A stretch of 13,137 bases of DNA from DATFGK01 sp046712825 (GCA_046712825.1 JBKKCR010000152.1:1-13137), one strand, 5' to 3'; positions 1 to 8,156 are shown, numbered from the stretch's first letter. Translations and numbers: made by a program. Notes: generated by a model from the letters alone, not told the origin.

Positions 1-185
1 GCATCCAGTCGCTGCCCGACGATCTGTCGGTCGCGTTGAAAGAGATGGAGCGCTCCGAGCTCGTCGCCGAAGCGCTCGGCGAACACGTCTTCGAGCAGTT
101 CCTGCGCAACAAGCAAGCGGAGTGGGACGCCTACAAGTCCTACGTGTCGCCCTTCGAGATCGAGCGCTATCTGCCGCTGCTGTAG
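1..185 (+). CDS. glnA2: Glutamine synthetase type I, C-terminal end (partial, GlnA2-like)
   Basis: The window opens inside this gene. Reading from base 3 gives 60 residues and a TAG stop. The visible end has the family's C-terminal pattern: MERSELVAEALGEHVFEQFL, then a RNKxAEWD segment, then a closing PFEIERYLPLL. A tail ending in YLPxL is typical of the GSI-alpha/GlnA2 branch; the GSI-beta enzyme at the other end of this window ends in LYFDI instead. The enzyme family makes glutamine from glutamate, ammonia and ATP in the cytoplasm. The active-site residues lie outside the window, so activity and regulation cannot be judged. The assignment to GlnA2 also rests on position: glnE follows on the same strand and a glnA1-type gene faces it, as in mycobacteria. 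The next gene converges on it with a gap of ten bases. Confidence 0.85.
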   Translation, partial: IQSLPDDLSVALKEMERSELVAEALGEHVFEQFLRNKQAEWDAYKSYVSPFEIERYLPLL

Positions 186-195
186 GCCGGGCGCC

Positions 196-3100
196 TCAGG
201 AGAGCGCCGACACCAACGGGTCGAGGCGAGCGAGATGGCCGGTGGCGCCGATCTCGGTGTACAGGCGGTGAGCCAGGCGAAGCTCGCGGGCGTGCTCGGC
301 CGTGTCACCGATGTGGGCGGCCAGCGCCGCGAGGTCCTCTCGGACCAACGGCTCGTAGCTCGCCGCGCCGGTCCCCCGGATCGCCTCGAGGGCTTCGTGG
401 AACGCAGCGCGTGCGAGCTCTGTCGATCCCTCGGCAAGCAAGATACGACCCAGGACGTGATGGGCTTCGATCTCATACGTCTTCGTGCCGAAGCGGAGGG
501 CTTCGGCGACCGATTCCTCTGCGGTCTCGCGTGCCCGAGGATCTCCCGTGGCGAGGTAGCATTCGGCCACACGGCTGAGGGTCCACGCCGTGAGTTCGAT
601 CCCGACGCCACGCTCGCGTGCGATCTCGATGGCATGCCGCAACGCCTCCTCGGCCGGACCCCACTCCTCTCGTAGCGTGAGCGCGTTCCCATGCGTCGCA
701 TAGGCGATCACCTGAGAGAAGCTGCTGCCGATCCGCTCCGCGATGACGACCGCCTGCTCGGAATGACTTCCGAGGTAGCTTCGCTCGCCGGTGAAGCGGG
801 CTACGAGCGAGAACGCGCCGTGCGTCCAGCCCACGACCTCGAGGTCGCCGTGATCGCGCGCAAGCTGCAGCGCGCGCTCGAGATGGCCGACGGCTTCGAG
901 TGGGCGACCGAGGAAGGGCAGAAGGAAGCCGTGTGCCATGAGCACGAAGATGTAGGGGCTGTAGTAGAGGAGATCCGCGCCGAGCATCGGGTCGGCCGGC
1001 GGGTCGGCGAGCAGCCGCTCCTGCACCGCGAGCGCGTCGTCCAGCCGTCCCGCCTGGAACCCGAGATAGGAAAGCGCCGGCCCGCCGATGAGGCGAAGCA
1101 GCGGATCGCCGGCGCGCTCCGCGATCCGGTCTGCTTCGAGTGCAAGCTCATATCCCTCCTGTACGCCGCCCGCGAGCGCGGTGATCCCACCGTGGAGCAT
1201 GGTCAGCAGGGTCAGAGAGGCAAGATCGTTTCGTCGCTCCGCGATCGCGCTTCCCTTGAGGACGATCTCGTGGGCTTCCTCCGGCTTGATCCCGAGCCGC
1301 CAGCCGTGCGCTCCGGCCTGCACGCACGCGAGGAGGGTCAGGAACTCGGTGTCGTCGTTGGACTCGAGCCCCCCAAGCAGCGACCGGACCCGCATCCAGT
1401 GGCGGTAGGCCTCGGCGTGGTTGCTGCGGCCCGCCCACGACGCGGCCGTGGCACTCCACCGCGCAGCCTCGAGCGCCTCCCCGGCGGCCTCGAAGTGATG
1501 TGAGATCAGCGCGGCTCGTTCCTCTAGCTTGTCCGGATAGAGCGCCACGAGCGCCTGCGCGACGGCGCGATGCACTCCCGCGCGATGCTCGCCGAGTTGC
1601 GACCGGTACGCAACCTCTTGCGAGAGCGGATGCTTGAACGTGTACCCCGCTTCGGGGTACAGCGCGACCTCATAGAGGAACTCGGCGCCGACGAGCGCCG
1701 CGAGTGCCCGGCCGAGGTCTTCCTTGTCGAGGCCGGCGACGCGCTGCAACACCGGCTCCGAGAACTCCCTGCCGATAACGGCGGCGGTCTGCAGAAGCGA
1801 CTTCTCCCGATCGCCGAGGCGGTCGATGCGGGCGGCGAGGACGGCTTCGACCGTGGGCGGTACGAGGTTCTCGTCGACCGGCCGCCCAAGCTTGTACGCG
1901 CCCCTCGTCCCAACCAGGCTCCCGGATTCCGCCAGCGCTTGAACGACCTCCTCGATGAAGAAGGGATTCCCGCCCGTGCGATCACGTATCCGGTCGGCAG
2001 CCTCGGCAACGGATGCATCGTTCCCCAGAAGGTCGTCCAGCAGGTGCTCGATCGCCGAGGCTCCGAGCGGCTCGAGGTCGATCGAGCGGTTCTGCGGCAG
2101 GTCCATCCATGTCGATCGATACTCGGGACGGAAGTTGGCGACGACGAGCGACCGCGTGCCCGGTACCGCCTCGACGAGCGAGGAGAGGAACGCCTCGCTC
2201 CCCGGGTCGATCCAGTGAAGGTCCTCCAGGATGAGCACGCTCGTCTCCTTGCGGCTCCGGGCGTGCACGATGCTCTTGACCATTTCGAGGAGCCGGCGCA
2301 TCCGTGCCTCGGGGTCCATCCGCGCCGGCGGGTTGTCGGGGTCGGCGATGCCCATGAATTCGAAGAGGAGCGGCAGCCACTCCTGGATCCCGGGATCGAG
2401 CAGCACCAACCGGCCGGCGACCTTTTCGCGGGCTTTCTCGTCGGGGTCGGCGTCGGTGATCTCGAAGAAGGCGCGCAGCAGCTCGAGCACGGGCAGGAAC
2501 GGGATCCCCTTGCCGTGCGAGACGCCACGCGCCTCTCGAACGGTGATGGCGCGAGCGCGGCATCGCTCCGCGAACTCGAAGCAGAGCCGGCTCTTGCCGA
2601 CGCCGGGGCCGGCGACGACACCGACGACGCGGCCGTCTCCCTCCATCGTGCGCGCGAGTGCCTCTTCGAGCGACTCCATCTCGCGATCGCGCCCGACGAA
2701 GCGCGAGAACCCCCGGGCGCGGGAGATGTCCAGCCTGGAGCGGGCGGCACCGACGCCGGAGAGCTCGTACACACGCACCGGCTTGCGGACGCCTTTGATC
2801 GTGAACTCGCCGAGATCGTCCAGCTCGAAGAAGCCCGATGCCAGCTCGGCGGTCTTTTCGGTGAGGTATGCCTTTCCCGGTTCCGCGAGCTGCTCGATGC
2901 GTGAGGCGAGCCCGACCGTATGACCGAGCGCCGTGTAATCCATCCGGAGATCGGCCCCAATCGCGCCGACGACGACCTCTCCGGAGTTGAGTCCCATGCG
3001 GACGTGGAAGTTGAGGCCTTGCTCGCGCCGGAGCTCCAGCGCGTACGGAGCGAGCGCACCGGCCAGGTGGAGCGCGGCGTAGCAGGCCCGCTGGGCGTGA

Positions 3101-3480
3101 TCCTCGTGCGCGATGGGGGCGCCGAACAGCGCCATGATGCCGTCACCCGTGAACTTGTTGACCGTTCCCTCGAAGCGGCTGACGCCCTCGCACATGATCG
3201 TGAAGAAGCGATCCAGGATGGCGTGCCATGTCTCCGGATCGACGCCCTCCTGCAATTCCATCGAGCCGGCTACGTCCGCGAAGAGGACGGTGACCTGTTT
3301 GTGCTCGCCGACGAGGTCGGCGCCGGCCTTTCGAATCTTCTCGACGAGATGCGGTGGCGTCACTTCCAATGGAGAGCGCCCTCGTGAGGCCGCGGCGTCG
3401 TGGGCGGCGACATCGCGCCCGCACTCCATGCAGAACTTAGCCTCGAGAGGGTTCTCGTGGTCACAGTTGGAGCAGCGCAT
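196..3480 (-). CDS. Zinc-ribbon / class III nucleotide cyclase / AAA ATPase / TPR signalling protein
   Basis: A 1094-residue multidomain protein. Residues 1-20 form a zinc ribbon (Cys3, Cys6, Cys17, Cys20). A class III cyclase domain covers about 60-240, with metal-binding aspartates at Asp69 (LFADVAGS) and Asp113 (KFTGDGIMALFG), base-selecting Lys109 and a Thr183 as in class IIIb cyclases. The residue at the usual transition-state Asn position is Gly190 (GHTVGLASR), while Arg194 is kept. An ATPase domain follows, with P-loop GPGVGKS at 291-297 and Walker B VLILED at 415-420. Residues about 540-700 resemble the winged-helix part of such ATPases, and the rest is helical, TPR-like. No signal peptide or membrane segment is visible, so it is probably cytoplasmic. 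The start is ATG with GGGAG seven bases upstream. It is the last gene of a minus-strand trio, 61 bases after the LLM gene. The architecture is certain; cyclase activity and substrate are not. Confidence 0.93.
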   Translation of the reverse strand: MRCSNCDHENPLEAKFCMECGRDVAAHDAAASRGRSPLEVTPPHLVEKIRKAGADLVGEHKQVTVLFADVAGSMELQEGVDPETWHAILDRFFTIMCEGVSRFEGTVNKFTGDGIMALFGAPIAHEDHAQRACYAALHLAGALAPYALELRREQGLNFHVRMGLNSGEVVVGAIGADLRMDYTALGHTVGLASRIEQLAEPGKAYLTEKTAELASGFFELDDLGEFTIKGVRKPVRVYELSGVGAARSRLDISRARGFSRFVGRDREMESLEEALARTMEGDGRVVGVVAGPGVGKSRLCFEFAERCRARAITVREARGVSHGKGIPFLPVLELLRAFFEITDADPDEKAREKVAGRLVLLDPGIQEWLPLLFEFMGIADPDNPPARMDPEARMRRLLEMVKSIVHARSRKETSVLILEDLHWIDPGSEAFLSSLVEAVPGTRSLVVANFRPEYRSTWMDLPQNRSIDLEPLGASAIEHLLDDLLGNDASVAEAADRIRDRTGGNPFFIEEVVQALAESGSLVGTRGAYKLGRPVDENLVPPTVEAVLAARIDRLGDREKSLLQTAAVIGREFSEPVLQRVAGLDKEDLGRALAALVGAEFLYEVALYPEAGYTFKHPLSQEVAYRSQLGEHRAGVHRAVAQALVALYPDKLEERAALISHHFEAAGEALEAARWSATAASWAGRSNHAEAYRHWMRVRSLLGGLESNDDTEFLTLLACVQAGAHGWRLGIKPEEAHEIVLKGSAIAERRNDLASLTLLTMLHGGITALAGGVQEGYELALEADRIAERAGDPLLRLIGGPALSYLGFQAGRLDDALAVQERLLADPPADPMLGADLLYYSPYIFVLMAHGFLLPFLGRPLEAVGHLERALQLARDHGDLEVVGWTHGAFSLVARFTGERSYLGSHSEQAVVIAERIGSSFSQVIAYATHGNALTLREEWGPAEEALRHAIEIARERGVGIELTAWTLSRVAECYLATGDPRARETAEESVAEALRFGTKTYEIEAHHVLGRILLAEGSTELARAAFHEALEAIRGTGAASYEPLVREDLAALAAHIGDTAEHARELRLAHRLYTEIGATGHLARLDPLVSALS

Positions 3481-3541
3481 CCCATCGCTCCCGGCCTGGT
3501 GGCTCCCGGCCAGTCTATCGGCCGCGGGCTTGCGCTGGCGG

Positions 3542-4456
3542 TCAGGTCTCGAGCGGCACCGCGACCTCGGCGCGAACGCTCGCGAGCTCGGTCTCCCAGT
3601 CCTTGGGGGGAAGCACCGGGGTGACGACGAACTTGCTCGCGCCTTGCTCGACGAAACGCTCGAGGCGTGAGCGGAGCTCGGCCGTCCCGCCCAGCACGAC
3701 CAGCTCGCGCGGGTCGATGCCCGGGCGCCTCGCGCCGATGACCGCGAGGATCTGCTCGGGATCGGCGGCGCCGTCGGGCAGGTAGGGGATCAGCGCGCCG
3801 AAGTGCTCTTCGTCGATGACCCGTCCGGCCTCGGCGGCTTGCTCGCGGATCGAGGCCGCCATCCCCGCGTATTCGTCGACCGCGATGAACGAGGGGAGCC
3901 ACCCGTCGCCGAGCTGCGCGACCCGGCGCAGGGCCGGCTTGGATACCCCACCGAACCAGACGTCGGGAGCCGGTTTTTGAAGCGGTTTCGGGCCTACCGC
4001 CACGTCGTCGACCCGGAAGAAGCGGCCGTCGAACGTGACCCGCTCCTGCGTCCAGACCATACGCATCAGCCGGACGGCTTCCTCGGTTCGAGCCGCGCCC
4101 TCAGCCCGGTCGACGCCGAAGATGCCGCGGTCCGATCCGCCGTCCACGCCGAGCCCGAACGCGGCGATGAGCCGTCCGTTCGACACGACGTCGAGCGTCG
4201 CGAGTTGCTTCGCGAGCAGAACCGGATTGCGGCCCGGCAGAACCATGACGCTCGGTCCGAACTTGAGCTTTCGCGTTCGTCCCGCGACCGCCGCCATCGC
4301 GACGAGCGGGTCGGGCGCGTCGAGCGTTACGCGTTCGGAGAACCAGATCGAATCCCATCCGTCGCGTTCGGTCGCGTCGATGATCGCCCAGAACGTGTCG
4401 TGATCCCATCCGGCGAGGGAGAAGCTCGACAGGCCGAGTCCGACGCGGATCTTCAC
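3542..4456 (-). CDS. LLM-class flavin (probably F420)-dependent oxidoreductase
   Basis: 304 residues with a GTG start, the usual length for the luciferase-like monooxygenase family of TIM-barrel enzymes. The diagnostic core is PLVAMAAVAGRT, then a conserved FGPSVMVLPGRNPVLLAKQL segment, then LDVVSNGRL and FGLGVDGG. Later come GPKPLQKPAPDVWFGG and a GDGW motif. In actinobacteria many members use reduced F420 rather than FMN, but cofactor and substrate cannot be fixed from this sequence. The gene begins four bases after the stop of the peptidase-like gene upstream, with no clear Shine-Dalgarno sequence, so translation is probably coupled and the two form an operon. No signal peptide is seen, so it is cytoplasmic. 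Its role beside a signalling cyclase and nitrogen genes is unknown; the family is large and often sits in unrelated contexts. Confidence 0.9.
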   Translation of the reverse strand: MKIRVGLGLSSFSLAGWDHDTFWAIIDATERDGWDSIWFSERVTLDAPDPLVAMAAVAGRTRKLKFGPSVMVLPGRNPVLLAKQLATLDVVSNGRLIAAFGLGVDGGSDRGIFGVDRAEGAARTEEAVRLMRMVWTQERVTFDGRFFRVDDVAVGPKPLQKPAPDVWFGGVSKPALRRVAQLGDGWLPSFIAVDEYAGMAASIREQAAEAGRVIDEEHFGALIPYLPDGAADPEQILAVIGARRPGIDPRELVVLGGTAELRSRLERFVEQGASKFVVTPVLPPKDWETELASVRAEVAVPLET

Positions 4457-4460
4457 GTCG

Positions 4461-5213
4461 CTAGAAGCGCGTCCCGAGCGCGAGCCCGAGCGGACACTCG
4501 ACCGACGTACCGGCGCGGTGCTCGACGGGGTCGCCTCCGTCGGCGCCGATGATCGTGAGCGCGCCTTTGCCCATGACGGTCCACGTCTCGCCGTCTCCGC
4601 ACGCCGCGGTGTCCTCGTCGATACCGAACATGACGTTGGCCGCCGGGACGGAGTCGATGATGAACTGACGCAATCCCGGGAAGAACGATTCCACCGCGTC
4701 GAAGTGGGTCGGGATGCTCGCGCGAGTGAACAGCGGCAGGCCCGGCACCCAGCGCAGGTCGTTCAGGTCGATCGTCGCCGAAGTGACGTCGGGCGCGACG
4801 GAACCCACCGCACTGGCGCCGGCGCTGCATCCTCCGAACGCGGTTCCGTGCGCGAGCGCGTCGAGCACGGCATCCCAGAACGGCGTGTCGCGCAACGTGT
4901 CGGCGAGATAACCGGGGTTGCCTCCGGAGAAGAAGATGTAGCGCGCGTCGGCCACCTCGTCGATGAGCTCGGCGCGCAGCGCGTCCTCGCGCGTCTTCAG
5001 AGGCAGGACTTCCGGGGTCAGCCCGATCGCCGTGAAGTGCTCGGCGCCCATGCCGGCCCATCTGTTGAACACGTCGTCGCCTTCCGGTGCGGCCGCGGTC
5101 GGAAGGATCAACGCGCGATCGGACGACGCCGTCGCTTGCTCGGCGGCCCAGCGATCGACGTCGCGAGCCCACGGGAGGAACTCTCCCGACCCGAGCAGCA
5201 CGAAGACGGCCAT
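4461..5213 (-). CDS. Peptidase S51 / cyanophycinase-like protein (class I glutamine amidotransferase-like fold)
   Basis: 250 residues starting at ATG. The opening VFVLLGSGEF, the FFSGGNPGYL loop and the nucleophile elbow GGCSAGAS (Ser130) are the S51 signature shared by dipeptidase E and cyanophycinase. His170 in SIPTHFD is the likely catalytic histidine. Family members hydrolyse Asp-containing dipeptides or the nitrogen store cyanophycin. No cyanophycin synthetase gene lies in the window, so the substrate is open. A nitrogen-recycling role would suit the neighbouring glutamine synthetase genes, but that is inference from context. It is the first gene of the minus-strand trio and is divergent from glnE, with only 27 bases between start codons. 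The Shine-Dalgarno sequence is weak (GAG only), which fits a leaderless or nearly leaderless message. No export signal is visible. Confidence 0.87.
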   Translation of the reverse strand: MAVFVLLGSGEFLPWARDVDRWAAEQATASSDRALILPTAAAPEGDDVFNRWAGMGAEHFTAIGLTPEVLPLKTREDALRAELIDEVADARYIFFSGGNPGYLADTLRDTPFWDAVLDALAHGTAFGGCSAGASAVGSVAPDVTSATIDLNDLRWVPGLPLFTRASIPTHFDAVESFFPGLRQFIIDSVPAANVMFGIDEDTAACGDGETWTVMGKGALTIIGADGGDPVEHRAGTSVECPLGLALGTRF

Positions 5214-5222
5214 CTCGCGCGA

Positions 5223-5232
5223 AGGATAGGGT
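5223..5232. promoter_or_regulatory. Overlapping divergent -10-like elements between the peptidase gene and glnE
   Basis: The 27-base gap holds TAGGGT on the plus strand (5227-5232), eight bases before the glnE TTG. On the minus strand it holds TATCCT (5228-5223), nine bases before the peptidase ATG. Both fit the actinobacterial TANNNT -10 pattern at spacing suited to leaderless or near-leaderless messages, and they share two bases. A possible minus-strand -35, TTGGCG, lies at 5253-5248 with a long 19-base spacer. No good -35 was seen for glnE. This is a prediction from pattern only. Confidence 0.4.
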
Positions 5233-5240
5233 TAGACGTC

Positions 5241-5253
5241 TTGGCGACGCCAA
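5241..5253. repeat. Perfect inverted repeat over the glnE start codon
   Basis: TTGGCG-A-CGCCAA is a perfect 6-1-6 palindrome whose left arm contains the proposed glnE TTG start. It lies just downstream of the overlapping -10-like elements and covers the candidate minus-strand -35, so it is well placed for an operator acting on both divergent genes. It could also be chance in G+C-rich coding sequence. No known regulator's site is recognised. Confidence 0.35.
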
Positions 5254-8156
5254 CCCGAACCGACGAGCTTTCGCACGCACTCGCGCGCGCGGGATTCCTG
5301 CGCCCGCAAGACGCGGCGCGTCATCTCGCGGCCTGCGCGCTCGACGGAGAGGCGCTCCGCCGTGTGATCGCAGCGTGCGCGGAAGCGCCGGATGCCGACC
5401 TCGCCGCGGCGCAGCTCTGCCGGTGGATAGCGATGACCGGACGCGTTCCGTCCAGCGCCTTCCTCGAGCGGCTCGCCGCCGTGCTGGGCCTTTCGACCTC
5501 GCTCGGCGCCTTCCTTTCCCGGCATCCGGCGCAGGCCGACGTGCTCCGCGACGCCTCCGCGTTGCTGAAGCCTCGAACCCGGAAGGGACTGACCGACCAG
5601 GCGCTCCGCGCCGTCCATTCCTCGGACGATCCGGCCACCGCGCTCCGCATCTGGAAGCGTCGCGAGGTGCTCAGGATCGCGTGTCGCGACCTGGCGGGTG
5701 GAGCGTCGGTCGAGGATGTGGGCCGTGAGCTGGCTTTCCTCGCCGAGGGATCGCTGCGCGCCGCGCTGGCGTCGCTCGAGGAGGAGCACCCCGCGCCCCC
5801 CGGTGCTCGCTTCTCCGTGATCGGGATGGGCAAGCTCGGCGCCGAGGAGCTGAACTACGCCTCCGACATCGACGTGATGTTCGTGTTCGACGCTCCGGAC
5901 GAGCGGGCGGGGCATGCATGGGCGCAGGCGGTTGCGGATGGGATCCTGCAGCGACTGGCCGCGACGACGGAGGAGGGCCAGGCCTTCCGGGTCGACACCT
6001 CGCTGCGACCCGAAGGGCGCGACGGGCCGCTCGTGCGTTCGATCGCCGGTTTCCGGGCGTACTACGAGCGATGGGCGAAGCCGTGGGAGTTCCAGGCGTT
6101 GATCAAGGCACGTCCTGTTGCGGGGGATCCGACGTTGGGACAGCAGTTCACGGATCTGGTTCGTCCGTACGTGTATCCCGAGCGACTGTCGCCCGAAGCG
6201 ATCCGCGAGATCCGCGGCATGAAGGCCCGCGCCGAACGCGCCCTGGCCGCGCGCGGCGTCGCGCAGCGCGAGGTGAAACGCGGACCCGGCGGGATCCGCG
6301 ACATCGAGTTCGCCGTCCAATTGCTCCAGCTCGTCCACGCGCGGCGCGACACGTCGCTCCGCAGCGGCAACACGCTGGAGGCGTTGTCCGCTCTCGCGCA
6401 CGGCGCCTACGTGGGTGACGACGACGCCGCCGACCTGGCTGAGGCGTACAAGTTCCTCCGCAAGATCGAGCACCGGCTGCAGCTCGCTCAGGAGCGTCAG
6501 ACCCACACCGTTCCCGAGGACGAAGGACGGCGCAGGACGCTCGCGCGATCGCTGGGGTTCCGCGACTCCCCGACACAGACGGCGCTGGAAGCCTTCGAGG
6601 AGGAGTGGCGACGCACGCAAACGCTCGTCCGCCGCATCCACGAGAAGCTCTTCTACCGCCCCTTGCTCGAGCGCTTCGCGCAGGCCCCGGCGCTCAACCC
6701 CGACGCCGCGCAGGAACGGCTGTCGGCTCTGGGGTTCAAGTCGCCGGGCCGTTCGCTCAAGTTCCTCGGGGACCTGACCAGCGGCCTGTCGCGGCGCGCG
6801 CAGCTGATGCGGAACCTCCTCCCGGTGATGCTCGACTGGATGGCCGACGCGCCGGACCCCGATCTCGCGGTCTCCGCGTTCCGCGACGTCGCGCTCCGCG
6901 TCGGGAGCAACCCCGCCGCGCTCGCCGCGTTGCGCGACGCGCCGCCGGTCGTCGAGCTGCTGTGCCGGGTGCTCGGCACGAGCAAGATGCTCGGTGAGTA
7001 TCTGTTGCACGTCCCCGACTTCGTCGCAGCGCTGGCCGACGAACGAACGCTCGCGCGCAAGACACGCGAGCAGCTCCACGCCGAAGCCATCGAGAACGTC
7101 GAATGGCGCTCCGAGCCCGAGACGCGCGACGCGGCGATCCGCCGCCTCAAGCGTCGCGAGGTGCTACGGATCGCGTGTCGTGATCTGGCGGGCGGCGTCT
7201 CGGTCGAAGACGTCGGCCGCGAGCTGGCGTTCCTTGCCGAAGGAGCGTTGCGCGCCGCGACCTCATCGTTGGAGGAGGAGCATCCTGCTCCGCCCGGTGC
7301 TCGCTTCTCCGTCGTCGGGATGGGCAAGCTCGGTGGCGAGGAGCTGAACTACGCGTCCGACGTCGATGTGATGTTCGTGTTCGATGCGCCGGACGACCGG
7401 ACCGGATACGCGTGGGCGTCGGCGATGGGCGAGGGGCTGCTGCAACGGCTGGCCGCGACGACGGAGGAGGGCCAGGCGTTCCGGGTGGACTCGCGGCTAC
7501 GTCCGGAAGGAAAAGACGGCCCGCTGGTGCGTTCGATCGCGGGCTTCCGGACGTATTACGAGCGGCGGGCGCAGCCGTGGGAGTTCCAGGCGTTGATCAA
7601 GGCGCGGCCGGTGGCGGGGGATCCGACGCTCGGGCAGCAGTTCACGGATCTGGTTCGTCCGTACGTGTACCCGGAGCGTCTGTCGCCCGAAGCGATCCGC
7701 GAGATCCGCGGCATGAAAGCACGGATCGAGAAGGAACGCCTCGGTCCTCGTGAGGATCCGATGTTCCAGATGAAGGTCGGGCGCGGCGGGCTCGTCGACG
7801 TCGAGTTCACCATCCAGCTGCTCCAGCTGATGCACGGTCACCGCGACCCGCGACTCCGCGCGCAGACGACCGTTCAGGCGATCGCCGCGGCCGCCGACAT
7901 GGCCCTGCTCGATCTGGAAAAGGCTCGATGGCTCGTCGACGCCTACCGCTTCCTCAACCGCACCCGCAACGTCCTCTACCTGATCCGCGGCCGGCCGCAA
8001 GACGCCCTCCCCCAGACGCCCGAGGATCAGGAAGTGCTCGCGAGGGCGCTCGGTTACGCGGCCCCGGGCGCTCGCGTCCAGTTCATCGAGGACTACCGCC
8101 GCGTCACCCGTCGTGCGCGTCAGGTCTGCGAAGACGTCTTCTACGGCGGCTCATGA
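5241..8156 (+). CDS. glnE: Bifunctional [glutamine synthetase] adenylyltransferase/deadenylylase
   Basis: GlnE attaches AMP to, and removes it from, a tyrosine of GSI-beta glutamine synthetase (Tyr404 of the GlnA encoded at the right edge). From the TTG at 5241 it has 971 residues, close to the family's roughly 950-1000. Two nucleotidyltransferase halves are visible. The N-terminal (deadenylylase) half has GMGKLGAEELNYASDID with Asp209/Asp211, followed by the typical KRGPGGIRDIEFAVQLLQL. The C-terminal (adenylylating) half has GMGKLGGEELNYASDVD with Asp707/Asp709, then VGRGGLVDVEFTIQLLQL. The linker is about residues 430-635. TTG was chosen because any longer reading runs through the divergent peptidase gene and no ATG/GTG fits near the gap. 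Oddly, residues 139-330 and 637-828 are about 89% identical, far more than expected for the two halves. The downstream hydrolase overlaps its stop. Confidence 0.93.
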   Translation: MATPTRTDELSHALARAGFLRPQDAARHLAACALDGEALRRVIAACAEAPDADLAAAQLCRWIAMTGRVPSSAFLERLAAVLGLSTSLGAFLSRHPAQADVLRDASALLKPRTRKGLTDQALRAVHSSDDPATALRIWKRREVLRIACRDLAGGASVEDVGRELAFLAEGSLRAALASLEEEHPAPPGARFSVIGMGKLGAEELNYASDIDVMFVFDAPDERAGHAWAQAVADGILQRLAATTEEGQAFRVDTSLRPEGRDGPLVRSIAGFRAYYERWAKPWEFQALIKARPVAGDPTLGQQFTDLVRPYVYPERLSPEAIREIRGMKARAERALAARGVAQREVKRGPGGIRDIEFAVQLLQLVHARRDTSLRSGNTLEALSALAHGAYVGDDDAADLAEAYKFLRKIEHRLQLAQERQTHTVPEDEGRRRTLARSLGFRDSPTQTALEAFEEEWRRTQTLVRRIHEKLFYRPLLERFAQAPALNPDAAQERLSALGFKSPGRSLKFLGDLTSGLSRRAQLMRNLLPVMLDWMADAPDPDLAVSAFRDVALRVGSNPAALAALRDAPPVVELLCRVLGTSKMLGEYLLHVPDFVAALADERTLARKTREQLHAEAIENVEWRSEPETRDAAIRRLKRREVLRIACRDLAGGVSVEDVGRELAFLAEGALRAATSSLEEEHPAPPGARFSVVGMGKLGGEELNYASDVDVMFVFDAPDDRTGYAWASAMGEGLLQRLAATTEEGQAFRVDSRLRPEGKDGPLVRSIAGFRTYYERRAQPWEFQALIKARPVAGDPTLGQQFTDLVRPYVYPERLSPEAIREIRGMKARIEKERLGPREDPMFQMKVGRGGLVDVEFTIQLLQLMHGHRDPRLRAQTTVQAIAAAADMALLDLEKARWLVDAYRFLNRTRNVLYLIRGRPQDALPQTPEDQEVLARALGYAAPGARVQFIEDYRRVTRRARQVCEDVFYGGS
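5655..6230 (+). repeat. Intragenic repeat in glnE, copy 1 (N-terminal half)
   Basis: 192 codons (residues 139-330, from KRREVLRIACRDLAGG to REIRGMKAR). They align without a gap to positions 7149-7724, at a constant offset of 1494 bases. By hand I count 21 residue differences and about 90 base differences in 576. Two exact runs of roughly 35 and 38 bases lie near the 3' end. Similarity stops abruptly on both sides. The block includes the nucleotidyltransferase metal-binding motif. Confidence 0.9.
7149..7724 (+). repeat. Intragenic repeat in glnE, copy 2 (C-terminal half)
   Basis: This is the partner of the block at 5655-6230 and covers residues 637-828. Immediately after it the sequence returns to normal adenylyltransferase-type sequence (IEKERL, then VGRGGLVDVEF). 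Copy 1 instead continues into deadenylylase-type sequence. Segments such as PWEFQALIKARPVAGD are identical in both copies, although the two halves normally differ here in actinobacterial GlnE. This fits gene conversion or partial internal duplication. Confidence 0.9.

Noticed and set aside
190..208. GGCGC/GCGCC stem between the convergent glnA2 and cyclase gene ends
   Set aside because: Only five base pairs, no T run on either strand, and it overlaps the cyclase stop codon; too weak to call a terminator.
1570..2904. 444-residue plus-strand reading frame opposite the cyclase-ATPase gene
   Set aside because: Its codons mirror the domain-bearing minus-strand gene; no family motif is visible and it lacks a plausible ribosome-binding site.
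1524..3146. 540-residue minus-strand frame inside the cyclase gene
   Set aside because: Serine/arginine-rich out-of-frame product of the real gene, typical of high-G+C shadows.
4518..5240. Open reading in the glnE frame extending far upstream of the TTG
   Set aside because: It runs antisense through the peptidase-like gene, whose S51 motifs are clear, and its translation is arginine-rich with no GlnE similarity. It is a shadow of G+C-rich coding.
5232..7079. 615-residue minus-strand frame opposite glnE
   Set aside because: Antisense shadow; the plus-strand frame has full GlnE signatures along this whole stretch.
5655..7724. Assembly error as the cause of the repeated glnE block
   Set aside because: About 90 scattered base differences, mostly at third positions, and a normal total protein length argue for a real sequence rather than a collapsed or copied contig segment.
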